From NCBI GenBank assembly GCA_020723365.1, contig DYJB01000031.1:1640-17397 (forward strand): a DNA stretch of 15,758 nucleotides, in the 5' to 3' direction. This stretch comes from Candidatus Aquidulcis sp. (lineage in GTDB: Bacteria > Chloroflexota > Anaerolineae > Anaerolineales > E44-bin32). The notes beneath the pieces were generated by a model. The model was given only the letters and a program-made list of their open reading frames with translations. It was not told the origin of the DNA and searched no databases. Shown one piece after another: positions 6,858 through 13,710 of the stretch; the stretch's first letter is position 1, and each line of letters opens with the position of its first letter. A program made the position numbers and the translations under genes.

Positions 6858-7868
6858 CTACCCGGCCGGGGGCGTGGGTGGGGTCCGAATGCGCTGTCCG
6901 AGCCCCGAGAACGACTCGCCGAAGCGCCAGAGGGCGGCCACGCCGAGCGCGGTGGTGATCAGGTAGTACACCAGGTGGGCGGTGAGCGTTGCCGCCAGCG
7001 CCGTCCCGGGCTCGTACTTGCCGCCGAAGGGCAGCACGAGCGCCTGCTGCCCGACGTACTGGAAGACGCCGATGAAGCCGGGGCTGGACGGGACGGTCAG
7101 GGCCAGGGAAAGGGAGACCACCATGAAGCCGGCCTCGATCCAGGTCGCCTCCGGCTGGAAGGCGTGCAAGACGCACCAGTAGATGCCGATCGACAGCGCC
7201 CACGAGAGCACGGACCACAAGGCAACCCGCATCGCCACGGCCGCGCGGATCATGGGCGCGAAGCCATCGAGGAGCTGGTTGAGCCAACGCAGCAGCTTGT
7301 CACCTGGCAGGTGCGGCAGGCGTCCGAGCGCCCGGCCCAGCGAGTCCGTGGCGGCGGCGCGGAAGCGGACCATCAAGAACAGCCCAATCAGAGCCAGGGC
7401 GACGATCAGAGCGAACAGGATACCGGCCTGGCGCACGAGGGGCGGCACCTGCATCCAGGGCAGGAGCAGGATGAGCGCCAGGAGGACGGTGGCGACGTCA
7501 ATGACGCGTTCGACGAGAACCGATCCGCCCACTTGCAGGAAGGGGATGCCGGTGCGTTCGGCCACCACCAGGGCACGGGCGGGATCGCCGACGCGGAACG
7601 GGAGCAGGTTGGTGAAGAGAAAACCCAGGCCATGACCCCAGAAGGTCTCGCGCAGGATGCCGCGCTGTCCCAGGATGGCCTGCCAGCGGAAGGCGCGCGC
7701 CAGGACGGCCAGGAGCTGCAGCCCGACCGCTGGCGCCAGCCACAGGTAGTCGGCGTGGGCCAGGGCGCCCTCGAGCACCTGGAGCGGCACATCCTTGAGC
7801 GCCAGCCACAGGCACAGCCCGCTGATCGCCACACCGAGCCAAAAACGCCATGAGCGAAGAGTTCGCAT
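6858..7868 (-). CDS. lysylphosphatidylglycerol synthase TM / UPF0104 family membrane protein
   Basis: A 336-residue polytopic membrane protein. The family's conserved block appears as NLLPFRVGDPAR at residues 87-98, followed by LVERVIDVATVLLALILLL, and a second hallmark near the C-terminus reads VPSSPGFIGVFQYVGQQAL. This family (the flippase-like transmembrane region of MprF, also called AglD/UPF0104) is linked to lipid or glycolipid flipping and aminoacyl-lipid synthesis. The cytosolic aminoacyl-transferase domain of MprF is absent, so a flippase-like or unknown role is likelier. The start at 7868 is placed where the hydrophobic N-terminus begins; a weak GAGG lies about 10 bases upstream. 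The frame is open to an ATG at 7961, but that ATG overlaps a TACAAT box and the extra residues look non-coding. It converges on the seven-helix protein gene. Confidence 0.85.
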   Translation of the reverse strand: MRTLRSWRFWLGVAISGLCLWLALKDVPLQVLEGALAHADYLWLAPAVGLQLLAVLARAFRWQAILGQRGILRETFWGHGLGFLFTNLLPFRVGDPARALVVAERTGIPFLQVGGSVLVERVIDVATVLLALILLLPWMQVPPLVRQAGILFALIVALALIGLFLMVRFRAAATDSLGRALGRLPHLPGDKLLRWLNQLLDGFAPMIRAAVAMRVALWSVLSWALSIGIYWCVLHAFQPEATWIEAGFMVVSLSLALTVPSSPGFIGVFQYVGQQALVLPFGGKYEPGTALAATLTAHLVYYLITTALGVAALWRFGESFSGLGQRIRTPPTPPAG

Positions 7869-7959
7869 GCAGGCAGTACCTCGACCAGGCCAGGCGATGG
7901 ATCCGGGCCCCACTCCCATCCAGACTGAAGTCGTTCTCGCCAGGCTCCACGCCTGAGCC

Positions 7960-7965
7960 ATTGTA
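7960..7965 (-). promoter_or_regulatory. possible -10 box upstream of the UPF0104-type gene
   Basis: On the minus strand TACAAT occurs about 90 bases upstream of the chosen start at 7868. The corresponding -35 region (TTCCCC at 17 bases) is weak. If used, it excludes the longer ATG at 7961, which overlaps it. Confidence 0.3.
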
Positions 7966-8589
7966 GGGCGGAGAGGGCAATCGGGGAAGTTGGGTGGATC
8001 GCCAGTAGAGCGTCGAGGCGACAGGCCTTTGGGCCACCTGCGGAGCCGGACGCAACCCGCGTGCGACCGTCTTTGTCCGCAAGCACCTGAGAGTGCATGT
8101 CACCCATGGGGACGGCAAGCAGCCCTGTCCAGCCCGGCCCGATGCCTCCGGGTCGGTCCTCCAGCTCCGTGCAACGTTGTGGATGCTGCCGTCTGTTGGG
8201 GCCGTGGATTGCAGGGAGCAAGGGCCAGGGTTTCCTCGGTCCACCAGGCGGCCGAGCGCCGAATGCTGGGCTCACGGTGCTTGTTGCGGGGAGAAGGTGC
8301 CCTGATAGCGCGAGGCATCGATATCGGCACGAGGCGCGAGTGGACCCCCGGGGCAGCTGTGGTTTGCACAGCACCTTGGCCAGCTACTCCTGTGACGAAG
8401 TGCCATCCACGAGATCACTCGATGGTCGCTCCTGCAGTGCTTCCTCCTGAGCACTTCCCCCCTCGACCCCTTGCAGCTGCGCGGGCGGCCAGGGCGCGTC
8501 AGACTCCGACCTGCTGCGATCCTTCAAGTGAGTGGCCCAGGTGGGTGCAGTTACGGCAGGGTTGTACGCGATACGGTAGCCCACAATCC

Positions 8590-8624
8590 TGGAATGGCTG
8601 TCGGACCACTGGAATCTTCGGACC
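8590..8624 (+). repeat. imperfect tandem direct repeat
   Basis: TGGAAT...CGGACC occurs at 8590-8607 (18 bases) and again at 8610-8624 (15 bases). The second copy is shorter in the middle by 3 bases. They sit at the left edge of the inverted-repeat structure and could be binding sites or a small duplication. Confidence 0.5.
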
Positions 8625-8780
8625 GGCAGTGCTCCGCTGGCGGGGATTCTTCGCCAGTCAGCCTCGGATCCCGATCGTGGTCGGACAGACCCGGTGCCCC
8701 TGCCCGGGCTTGCGAGTCGTCGGCCAATATCGGGATCGAGGCAGACAGCTGCCCGTCCGCAGCACTCGTCACGGACGGTC
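8621..8780. ncRNA. candidate structured RNA: nested stems forming a possible three-way junction
   Basis: Outer stem: GACCG (8621-8625) with CGGTC (8776-8780), then AGTGCT-c-CG (8628-8636) with CG-c-AGCACT (8758-8766). Second stem-loop: CTGGCG (8637-8642) with CGCCAG (8652-8657), loop of 9, starting directly at the end of the outer stem. Third stem: CCTC (8662-8665) plus GATCCCGAT (8667-8675) with ATCGGGATCGAGG (8729-8741). It has one bulged G, a 2x2 internal loop, and then TGG/CCA. Its tip holds CCCGG (8690-8694) with CCGGG (8704-8708). No G-U pairs decide the strand. The 13-pair third stem is the strongest part. No known RNA family is recognised. Confidence 0.35.
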
Positions 8781-8914
8781 GGCGTCAGGGGAGGGGCGAG
8801 AGCCAGGCCGGGGTGCTCACACCGGCTGAGACGTCAGTCGTGTGCCGCCGAGGAAAGCGTGCCGGGATGGGGTAGGATTCCCCCAAAGAACCGTCGGCCA
8901 ATGGGGAGCACGCG

Positions 8915-9010
8915 ATGCCCGAAGGGCAGGACAACGAACTCACGCCGCTCGAGCGTCGGCGCACAACCGGGTCGTTGAATCCCGGTTCCTGCACTCAGCA
9001 CGAAGCGTGA
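8915..9010 (+). CDS. possible 31-residue short ORF upstream of the propeller gene
   Basis: ATG at 8915 is preceded by GGGGAG at a spacing of 6 bases, one of the better ribosome binding sites in the window, and the frame ends at TGA 9008-9010, 18 bases before the next start. The 31 residues are hydrophilic (starting MPEGQDNELTP) with no transmembrane helix. The first 11 residues resemble those of the 67-residue membrane protein (MAEGEDHDLNP): 6 identities and conservative changes at most other positions. It could be a leader ORF, a truncated relative of that small protein, or chance. Confidence 0.35.
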   Translation: MPEGQDNELTPLERRRTTGSLNPGSCTQHEA

Positions 9011-9028
9011 AACGGACGGAGCCCAACC

Positions 9029-10327
9029 TTGCGGCGATCCCTGTTCAACAGACTCCTGCGGGCACCCAAGCTGAGCCTGGACTGGATGCGCAGGTCCTCG
9101 CTCCTCCAAGTCCGTGTCCTGCCGCAGGTTCATGTGCGGTCCGGGGAGCCGTCGCTTGGGGGATTCGTGGACCTGCAGACGCCGGAACGGGTGACGACGA
9201 ACCGGCACGCCCACGAGCAACAGCTCTACTACACAACCCCCAGTGTGTGCCTGGACGGAACCCGTCTCGTCTTCTTGAGTGATCGAACCGGGCACCCGAA
9301 CCTCTACTGGCGCGAGCTCGCCAGCGGCATCGAACTGCAGCTCAGCCATAATCGGGAAGGGGTGCTCAAGTCCTACGTCTACTTTGGAGGGCAGCCTTAC
9401 CAAGGCCTGGGGATGGCAAGCCCGAGCCTGCATGCCGCATCCGGGACGGTCTACTTCATCCAGGGAAGGTCCATCCTGCGGGCACGAGGGGAGAGCGAAA
9501 CGACGGCCGTGGCCACGCTGCCGGAAGGGCAGATGACGGCCTATACGCATGTCTCGCAAGACGGCAGACGACTCTGCGTCCCCACGGTGGATGCCCTTGC
9601 TCTGGATGGCGACCGGCCGCTGAGGGGGCACCCGAGCTACGGAGTAGCACGTCGCATACGCCAGGAGGGTTTGTCTTCCTACTTGCATGTCTACGACACG
9701 CAGGATGGGCGCGAGCTGGCATGTGTGCCGGTCCCTGGCGCATGGGTGACTCACGTCCAGTTCTCGCCGGTGAATCCCGACTGGATTCTCTACAATCATG
9801 AGTGGAGTGGGCACAGCGGCCTCCTGCGCATGTGGCTGTGGGATGGGCTAACTCACCGCGCAATAAGGACGGAGGGGAATGGCAGGAGCCGCCGGGACTG
9901 GACGTGTCACGAGGTCTGGTCACATGATGGCGACTCCGTGCTGTATCACGGCCGCTATCAGGGAGGCCCGGATTTCATCGGCCGGATCCGCCTTCAGGAC
10001 AACGAGACGATGGAGATCCCCCTGCCGGCAGGCTGGGATTGGTACGGCCACTACGACGCGCCGTCGCCTGCATGCCTGATCTCCGACGGGTACTTCCGCC
10101 CGGCGGGCCGGACCACCGGGTATCACTGCCCGTGGTTGTGCCGGATCGACGTCGACTGGGAAGAGCGCCGGATGACCTGGACGCCGCTCACGGCTCATCT
10201 CACGAGCTGGAGATCCCAGGACGCCCACCCGCACCCCCGGGCGGACCCCTCCGGCCGCTACGTCTACTTCAACTCGGACCGAGACGGCAGGCGCGCGGTC
10301 TACCGCGTGGCCTTGGCTCCGGGATAG
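9029..10327 (+). CDS. oligogalacturonate-lyase-like beta-propeller protein
   Basis: A 432-residue protein built of repeated propeller blades, such as SVCLDGTRLVFLSDRTGHPNL near 72-92 and ADPSGRYVYFNSDRDG at 405-420. The layout matches the oligogalacturonate lyase family (seven-bladed, TolB-like), which splits unsaturated digalacturonate. Candidate metal or catalytic histidines are H294 in HEVWSHDG, H341 in GHYDAPSP and H400/H402 in AHPHPRADPSG. The family also uses a Gln near the middle His; here that position is not clearly present, so activity on pectin fragments is uncertain. No signal peptide is seen. The start is TTG at 9029 with GGAG 7 bases upstream; the ATG at 9086 is the alternative. 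The glycosyltransferase gene follows after 9 bases, which suggests joint expression and a role in glycan handling rather than pectin use alone. Confidence 0.75.
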   Translation: MRRSLFNRLLRAPKLSLDWMRRSSLLQVRVLPQVHVRSGEPSLGGFVDLQTPERVTTNRHAHEQQLYYTTPSVCLDGTRLVFLSDRTGHPNLYWRELASGIELQLSHNREGVLKSYVYFGGQPYQGLGMASPSLHAASGTVYFIQGRSILRARGESETTAVATLPEGQMTAYTHVSQDGRRLCVPTVDALALDGDRPLRGHPSYGVARRIRQEGLSSYLHVYDTQDGRELACVPVPGAWVTHVQFSPVNPDWILYNHEWSGHSGLLRMWLWDGLTHRAIRTEGNGRSRRDWTCHEVWSHDGDSVLYHGRYQGGPDFIGRIRLQDNETMEIPLPAGWDWYGHYDAPSPACLISDGYFRPAGRTTGYHCPWLCRIDVDWEERRMTWTPLTAHLTSWRSQDAHPHPRADPSGRYVYFNSDRDGRRAVYRVALAPG

Positions 10328-10336
10328 GGGAAGGGA

Positions 10337-11368
10337 ATGAGCCGGCTAGCTCGTTGGCTTCGTCGACTCCGAATCGCCAGGCTGGAGCTTCGCTCGCGAC
10401 TTGTGCCGCTCAAGGCACAGTGGATACAGCGTTCGGCCGCCAGACGCTCGGCGCCGGATGAGCTTGTTGTGGTCTGCCTGGTCAGGAACGGCGAACCGCG
10501 CATCACCGACTTCCTCGACTACTACCTGGAGCTCGGCGCGCAGCATATCGTCCTGGTAGACAACGCCTCCACCGACCGCACCCTGGAAACGGCATGCCGA
10601 TCTGCGGACCGCGTGTCGGTTCTGAGCTGCACGCTGGACTACAGGCTCTATCAGATCCCCATCAAGATGTGGCTGACGTCCCGGTTTGCCGGGCAGGGGT
10701 GGTGTCTGGTGGCCGATATCGATGAGTACTTCGACTACCCCGAATCCGGACGCCTCGGTCTTGCCTCCTTCCTGGAGTACCTGAACGACCACCAGTACTC
10801 CGGCGTCGTGTGTCAAAGCGTGGACCTGTTCTCGCAGGAGCCGCCGGCGGAGTGGCCCGAACGAGGCGATGAACTGAGATCCCGGTGCGTGTGGTACGAC
10901 CACTCCTTGCTGAAGAGGCCGGACCACCTGCGATCGTTCAGCATGAACCGCGTCAGCAATCCCGCCATCACTCCGATGACCGGCGGGATCAAGCAGGTCG
11001 CCTTCGGCGTCGATCGTCTCCTCACCAAGCACGTCCTGATTCGCCGCTGCCGCGGCGCCAGGTTGAACGGTCCCCATCACAGCCGGGGAGCGCGCATCGC
11101 CGACGTGAGCGCGGCCCTGCTCCACTATCCCTTCGATCGAGGTTTCCGTGCGCGTTGTCAGGAAGCCGTGCGGGAGGGGAAGTACTGGGAGAACTCGAGG
11201 GAGTTCAGAAGGGCGCTGGATGTCCTGGAGACAGCCGGTTCCCTGTGGACCTTGAGACGGCCGACGGCGCGCGTCCTGAAGTCGGTAGACCAGTTGGTGG
11301 ATGAAGGCTTCCTGGTGGCTTCCGAACCGTACCGTCAGTACGCCCGCCAACGCTCCCGTCCCCGCTAG
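10337..11368 (+). CDS. family-2-type glycosyltransferase (Glyco_tranf_2_4-like)
   Basis: A 343-residue cytosolic glycosyltransferase of GT-A type. The N-terminal nucleotide-sugar region has VVCLVRNGEPRI at 45-56, LVDNASTDRT at 73-82 and the acidic motif VADIDEYFDYP at 125-135, which takes the place of the metal-binding DxD. 'RNG.P.I..FL.YY..LGA..I.LVDN.S.D' is characteristic of the Glyco_tranf_2_4 group. Its donor and acceptor are unknown. The first 35 residues are basic (many Arg) without a membrane helix, perhaps for peripheral membrane contact. The ATG at 10337 has GGGGAAGGGA directly in front. It follows the propeller gene by 9 bases and converges on the sulfotransferase genes. Confidence 0.9.
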   Translation: MSRLARWLRRLRIARLELRSRLVPLKAQWIQRSAARRSAPDELVVVCLVRNGEPRITDFLDYYLELGAQHIVLVDNASTDRTLETACRSADRVSVLSCTLDYRLYQIPIKMWLTSRFAGQGWCLVADIDEYFDYPESGRLGLASFLEYLNDHQYSGVVCQSVDLFSQEPPAEWPERGDELRSRCVWYDHSLLKRPDHLRSFSMNRVSNPAITPMTGGIKQVAFGVDRLLTKHVLIRRCRGARLNGPHHSRGARIADVSAALLHYPFDRGFRARCQEAVREGKYWENSREFRRALDVLETAGSLWTLRRPTARVLKSVDQLVDEGFLVASEPYRQYARQRSRPR

Positions 11369-11557
11369 GGGATGCGGTCGGCGTCACGTCCGTCCGACGG
11401 GCACGCTCACGGGCAGGGGTACGGCGTCGGTCGGGGAAGCCGAATCGGCGCCTCTAGACCTCTCACGGTCTTGCCGTGGGACGGCGAAGGCTCCCGGGCG
11501 GGGGTCCGGTGAGCGAACCCGGACGAATGGGCAAGCGCCGCCGCCGATCCGCGCCAA

Positions 11558-12391
11558 TCAGTGGTACCCCAGTCGACCCATCATCTCCCCGGCGACCTCG
11601 TTGATGATCCTCACATCCTCATCCGTCAGGCTGGTCCGGTGGCGTCCAATGCGGTCGGATCGGAGGACCTGGGCCTGGAAGCCGGCCGGGTCGAGGCCGA
11701 GGAAGGCCCCCAGATGGCTCAGGACGGGTTCGGGCCGGGTCACCAGATCCTCATACCGAATGGCGAGAATCCGTTCGGCGTTACGTTCCTGGAAGGCAAC
11801 GGCCTCGGCCCACCGGTTGGCAACCTTGCGAGCCGTATCCAGGGACTGCGCGAAGGACGTCGATTTCCACTCCGTCCGCGCCATGTTCAGCGCTGAGGCA
11901 ACGACGTCCCGACAATCGCGAACGATGACGATGGGCTTGAGCTCCGGGTGAGCCGCCAGGCGATCCAGGTTGAAGATGTATCCCGGGTACTTGTCGCCCA
12001 CGACGCGCGCCCAGGGGAGAATCGTATGCAAGGTGGAGCGGATCGACCTCAGCGTCACCCTGCCTCCGCGGCTGGAGAGTCGGATGCCCAGAGCATAGAG
12101 GAGCACGAAAGCGGCCCCATCCAGCCGGCTTCTCCAGCGGGGAGCCCCGTGTGTCAGGCTCACCACGTCCCGCTTCCACTTGCGCCACAGGACTCTGGAC
12201 GCGTAGCGGTGAACCGGCGCACCGAGATGCGTGAAGTTGCGGAACTCCATCGTGAGCATGACTTCCGGGTGGGTGTTCAGCAGCTGACGCAGCATCGTCG
12301 TCCCTGAGCGCTGATGTCCGCAGACGATCGTCAGCCGGGGCTCGGGAAGACGAGGGACGCCAGGTCGCATGTCTGGCTGAGGGTCGGTCAC
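11558..12391 (-). CDS. sulfotransferase (paralog 1)
   Basis: This is a PAPS-dependent sulfotransferase of 277 residues. The 5'-phosphosulfate loop is CGHQRSGTT at about 24-32, and the 3'-phosphate-binding block is VIVRDCRDVVASALN at about 155-169. The family's central VVGDKYP at 130-136 precedes the second block. It transfers sulfate to a hydroxyl of an unknown acceptor, probably a glycan or lipid given the neighbours. The start is GTG at 12391, because GGGGAG lies 8 bases upstream; this also makes it nearly equal in length to the paralog upstream. The ATG at 12370 has no such site. The C-terminal end EVAGEMMGRLGYH closely mirrors RVAGETMRRLGYL in the paralog. Confidence 0.9.
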   Translation of the reverse strand: MTDPQPDMRPGVPRLPEPRLTIVCGHQRSGTTMLRQLLNTHPEVMLTMEFRNFTHLGAPVHRYASRVLWRKWKRDVVSLTHGAPRWRSRLDGAAFVLLYALGIRLSSRGGRVTLRSIRSTLHTILPWARVVGDKYPGYIFNLDRLAAHPELKPIVIVRDCRDVVASALNMARTEWKSTSFAQSLDTARKVANRWAEAVAFQERNAERILAIRYEDLVTRPEPVLSHLGAFLGLDPAGFQAQVLRSDRIGRHRTSLTDEDVRIINEVAGEMMGRLGYH

Positions 12392-12720
12392 TGGTCTGGC
12401 TCCCCAGCGATGCCGGATCGACGAGCCTTGCTCATCTTCAAGACCCCCCCTTCGCGGCCGGGACACACGAGAATCTCCCCGGCACGGGGAGAGTCCGCGG
12501 CCAGTCCCATCCTGGAGCACCGCCTATCTGGTGTCGAATGCCCGCCGTGCTCCCTAGCCCGGGCCTGCAGGTGACGGTAGCTGGCCGGCGGTGGGCGGCC
12601 GGGAGAAGGAAGGGCGGCAGGCCACGGGCGAAATGCATCCACAGGGTCGTTGCCCGGACTGCTATGGCAGCGAGCCCCCCAGGCAGCGGCGCGCGCAGGG
12701 CGGCTGGACGTCGGCGCCGA
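12392..12720. other. gap between the two sulfotransferase genes
   Basis: This 329-base gap holds no credible gene. It contains a run of seven C at about 12444-12450 and the strong hairpin at 12474-12492. Confidence 0.55.
12474..12492. terminator. strong hairpin between tandem sulfotransferases
   Basis: TCTCCCCG (12474-12481) and CGGGGAGA (12485-12492) are perfectly complementary with a 3-base loop. It lies about 230 bases downstream of paralog 2 and 80 bases upstream of paralog 1 on the minus strand. On that strand TTCTCGTG follows, with only a short T stretch, so it could be a terminator, an attenuator or an mRNA-stabilising hairpin. Confidence 0.4.
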
Positions 12721-13557
12721 CTACAGATAGCCCAGCCGTCGCATCGTCTCCCCGGCGACCCGCACCACAATTGCCTGGTCGTCCTCGGACATCCCCTTCT
12801 TGTGTTTGCCGACACGGTCCTGCCTGACAAACCCGGCGCGGAAGCCTCGCGGGTCCACCCCCAGATAGGCCCCGAGGGAGTCCAGGCAGGCCCCTGGATC
12901 CTCGACGAGTGTCTCATACCGGATCACGTGAAGGTGCTCCCGATTCCGCTCCATGCACTCGATGGCCGTGACCCAGGACCCGGCAGCGGATTCCGTTGTG
13001 CTCCGCCTTTCGCGGCCGGATGTCCGTCGCCAGCTCCGATTCGCCTGCTCGATGGTCGACCGCACGACATCGCGGGCGTCGCGGTAGATGACCACGATGA
13101 GCAGGCCGGGCTCAGAGGTCAACTGGTCCAGCCGAAATACGTACTGCGGGTACTTGTCTCCCACGACTTTCGCCGAGGGGAAGATGCCGCGCAAGACGTG
13201 TCGCATGCTGCCAAGGTCGATGACCTCGCGGCGAAGGAGTGTAAGGCAGAGCGCGTACCGTGCAAGGAACACGAGGCTGGAGACCCTGCTCGGCCACCGT
13301 CTGTGTGCGCCGCGAACACGAACGGGGGGGAGCCGCCCCAGATTGCGCTCGCGCAGCAACTGCAGGTGCTCGCGGAGCGGCTTGCCGACGCCCAGGAAGG
13401 TGCGCAGCTCGTAGGTGAGCGTGATGTCTGGGTGCGAGTTGACCAGCCTGGTAAGGAGCGTGGTTCCTGAACGCGGATGACCGCAGACGATCACCAGCCG
13501 CGGGACCTCCTCCGCCGGGTCGCGATTCATGCCGCCCTGTGTTGTCCGATCGCCCAT
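12721..13557 (-). CDS. sulfotransferase (paralog 2)
   Basis: This is a 278-residue sulfotransferase with the same architecture as its downstream neighbour: VCGHPRSGTTLL at about 24-35 (5'-phosphosulfate loop), VVGDKYPQYVF in the middle and VVIYRDARDVVRSTIEQ as the 3'-phosphate-binding block. Both genes end in a near-identical helix (AGE.M.RLGY). They are most likely a tandem duplication that diverged and may sulfate different positions or acceptors. The start at 13557 is chosen because GGAG lies 7 bases upstream; the frame is open to 13659 but those residues look non-coding. The stretch after the second motif is unusually rich in Arg and Ser, a local difference from the paralog. The gene lies 153 bases downstream of the acyl-CoA synthetase on the same strand. 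Confidence 0.9.
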   Translation of the reverse strand: MGDRTTQGGMNRDPAEEVPRLVIVCGHPRSGTTLLTRLVNSHPDITLTYELRTFLGVGKPLREHLQLLRERNLGRLPPVRVRGAHRRWPSRVSSLVFLARYALCLTLLRREVIDLGSMRHVLRGIFPSAKVVGDKYPQYVFRLDQLTSEPGLLIVVIYRDARDVVRSTIEQANRSWRRTSGRERRSTTESAAGSWVTAIECMERNREHLHVIRYETLVEDPGACLDSLGAYLGVDPRGFRAGFVRQDRVGKHKKGMSEDDQAIVVRVAGETMRRLGYL

Positions 13558-13710
13558 GGTTCGACTCCACCCCGCTCCTGATGAGAAGGCGGGCATGACG
13601 GCACGTGTCTCGTTGAGTCTGCCGGCGCGACGACCGGCGCCCCGCAAGCGATGCTGCACTGCACATCGCCCGGGTGGCGGGACCGGCTCGAGCCTTCCCG
13701 TTCCGGGGGG

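Larger units (their letters stand above)
7869..8914. other. about 1 kb without a credible protein gene; contains repeats and possible structured RNA
   Basis: Open frames exist on both strands, for example 7990-8829 on plus, but their translations are rich in Arg, Cys, Pro, Gly and Ser, lack any domain, and overlap equally poor frames on the other strand. The right part (8588-8780) holds imperfect direct repeats and nested inverted repeats, described separately. The rest shows only short hairpins expected in GC-rich DNA, such as GCAC/GTGC at about 8083-8096. It could be a relic of decayed genes, a long regulatory region or a noncoding RNA locus. Confidence 0.6.

Noticed and set aside
8397..8457. 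GAAGTGC / GCACTTC inverted repeat
   Set aside because: Only 7 bases with a 47-base gap; expected by chance in a sequence of this size.
7990..8829. 279-codon plus-strand open frame in the 1-kb gap
   Set aside because: The composition is Arg/Cys/Pro-rich with no domain or hydrophobic pattern and no good ribosome binding site, and it overlaps equally plausible noise frames on both strands.
8965..9000. TTGAATCCCGG string resembling the T-arm of a tRNA
   Set aside because: No matching acceptor, D-arm or anticodon arm could be laid out around it, so it is not a tRNA.
8834..9814. 326-codon minus-strand open frame overlapping the propeller gene
   Set aside because: The plus strand carries repeated propeller blades and family motifs here; the minus frame has no features and would overlap it for most of its length.
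10346..11350. 334-codon minus-strand open frame opposite the glycosyltransferase
   Set aside because: The plus strand has clear glycosyltransferase motifs and a ribosome binding site; the opposite frame shows none.
11369..11557. Possible terminator between the glycosyltransferase and sulfotransferase stop codons
   Set aside because: Only weak stems are visible (CACGG/CCGTG with a 5-base loop and GTCCGG/CCGGAC with a 9-base loop), no T-run and no clear preferred hairpin, so no feature was called in this 189-base gap.
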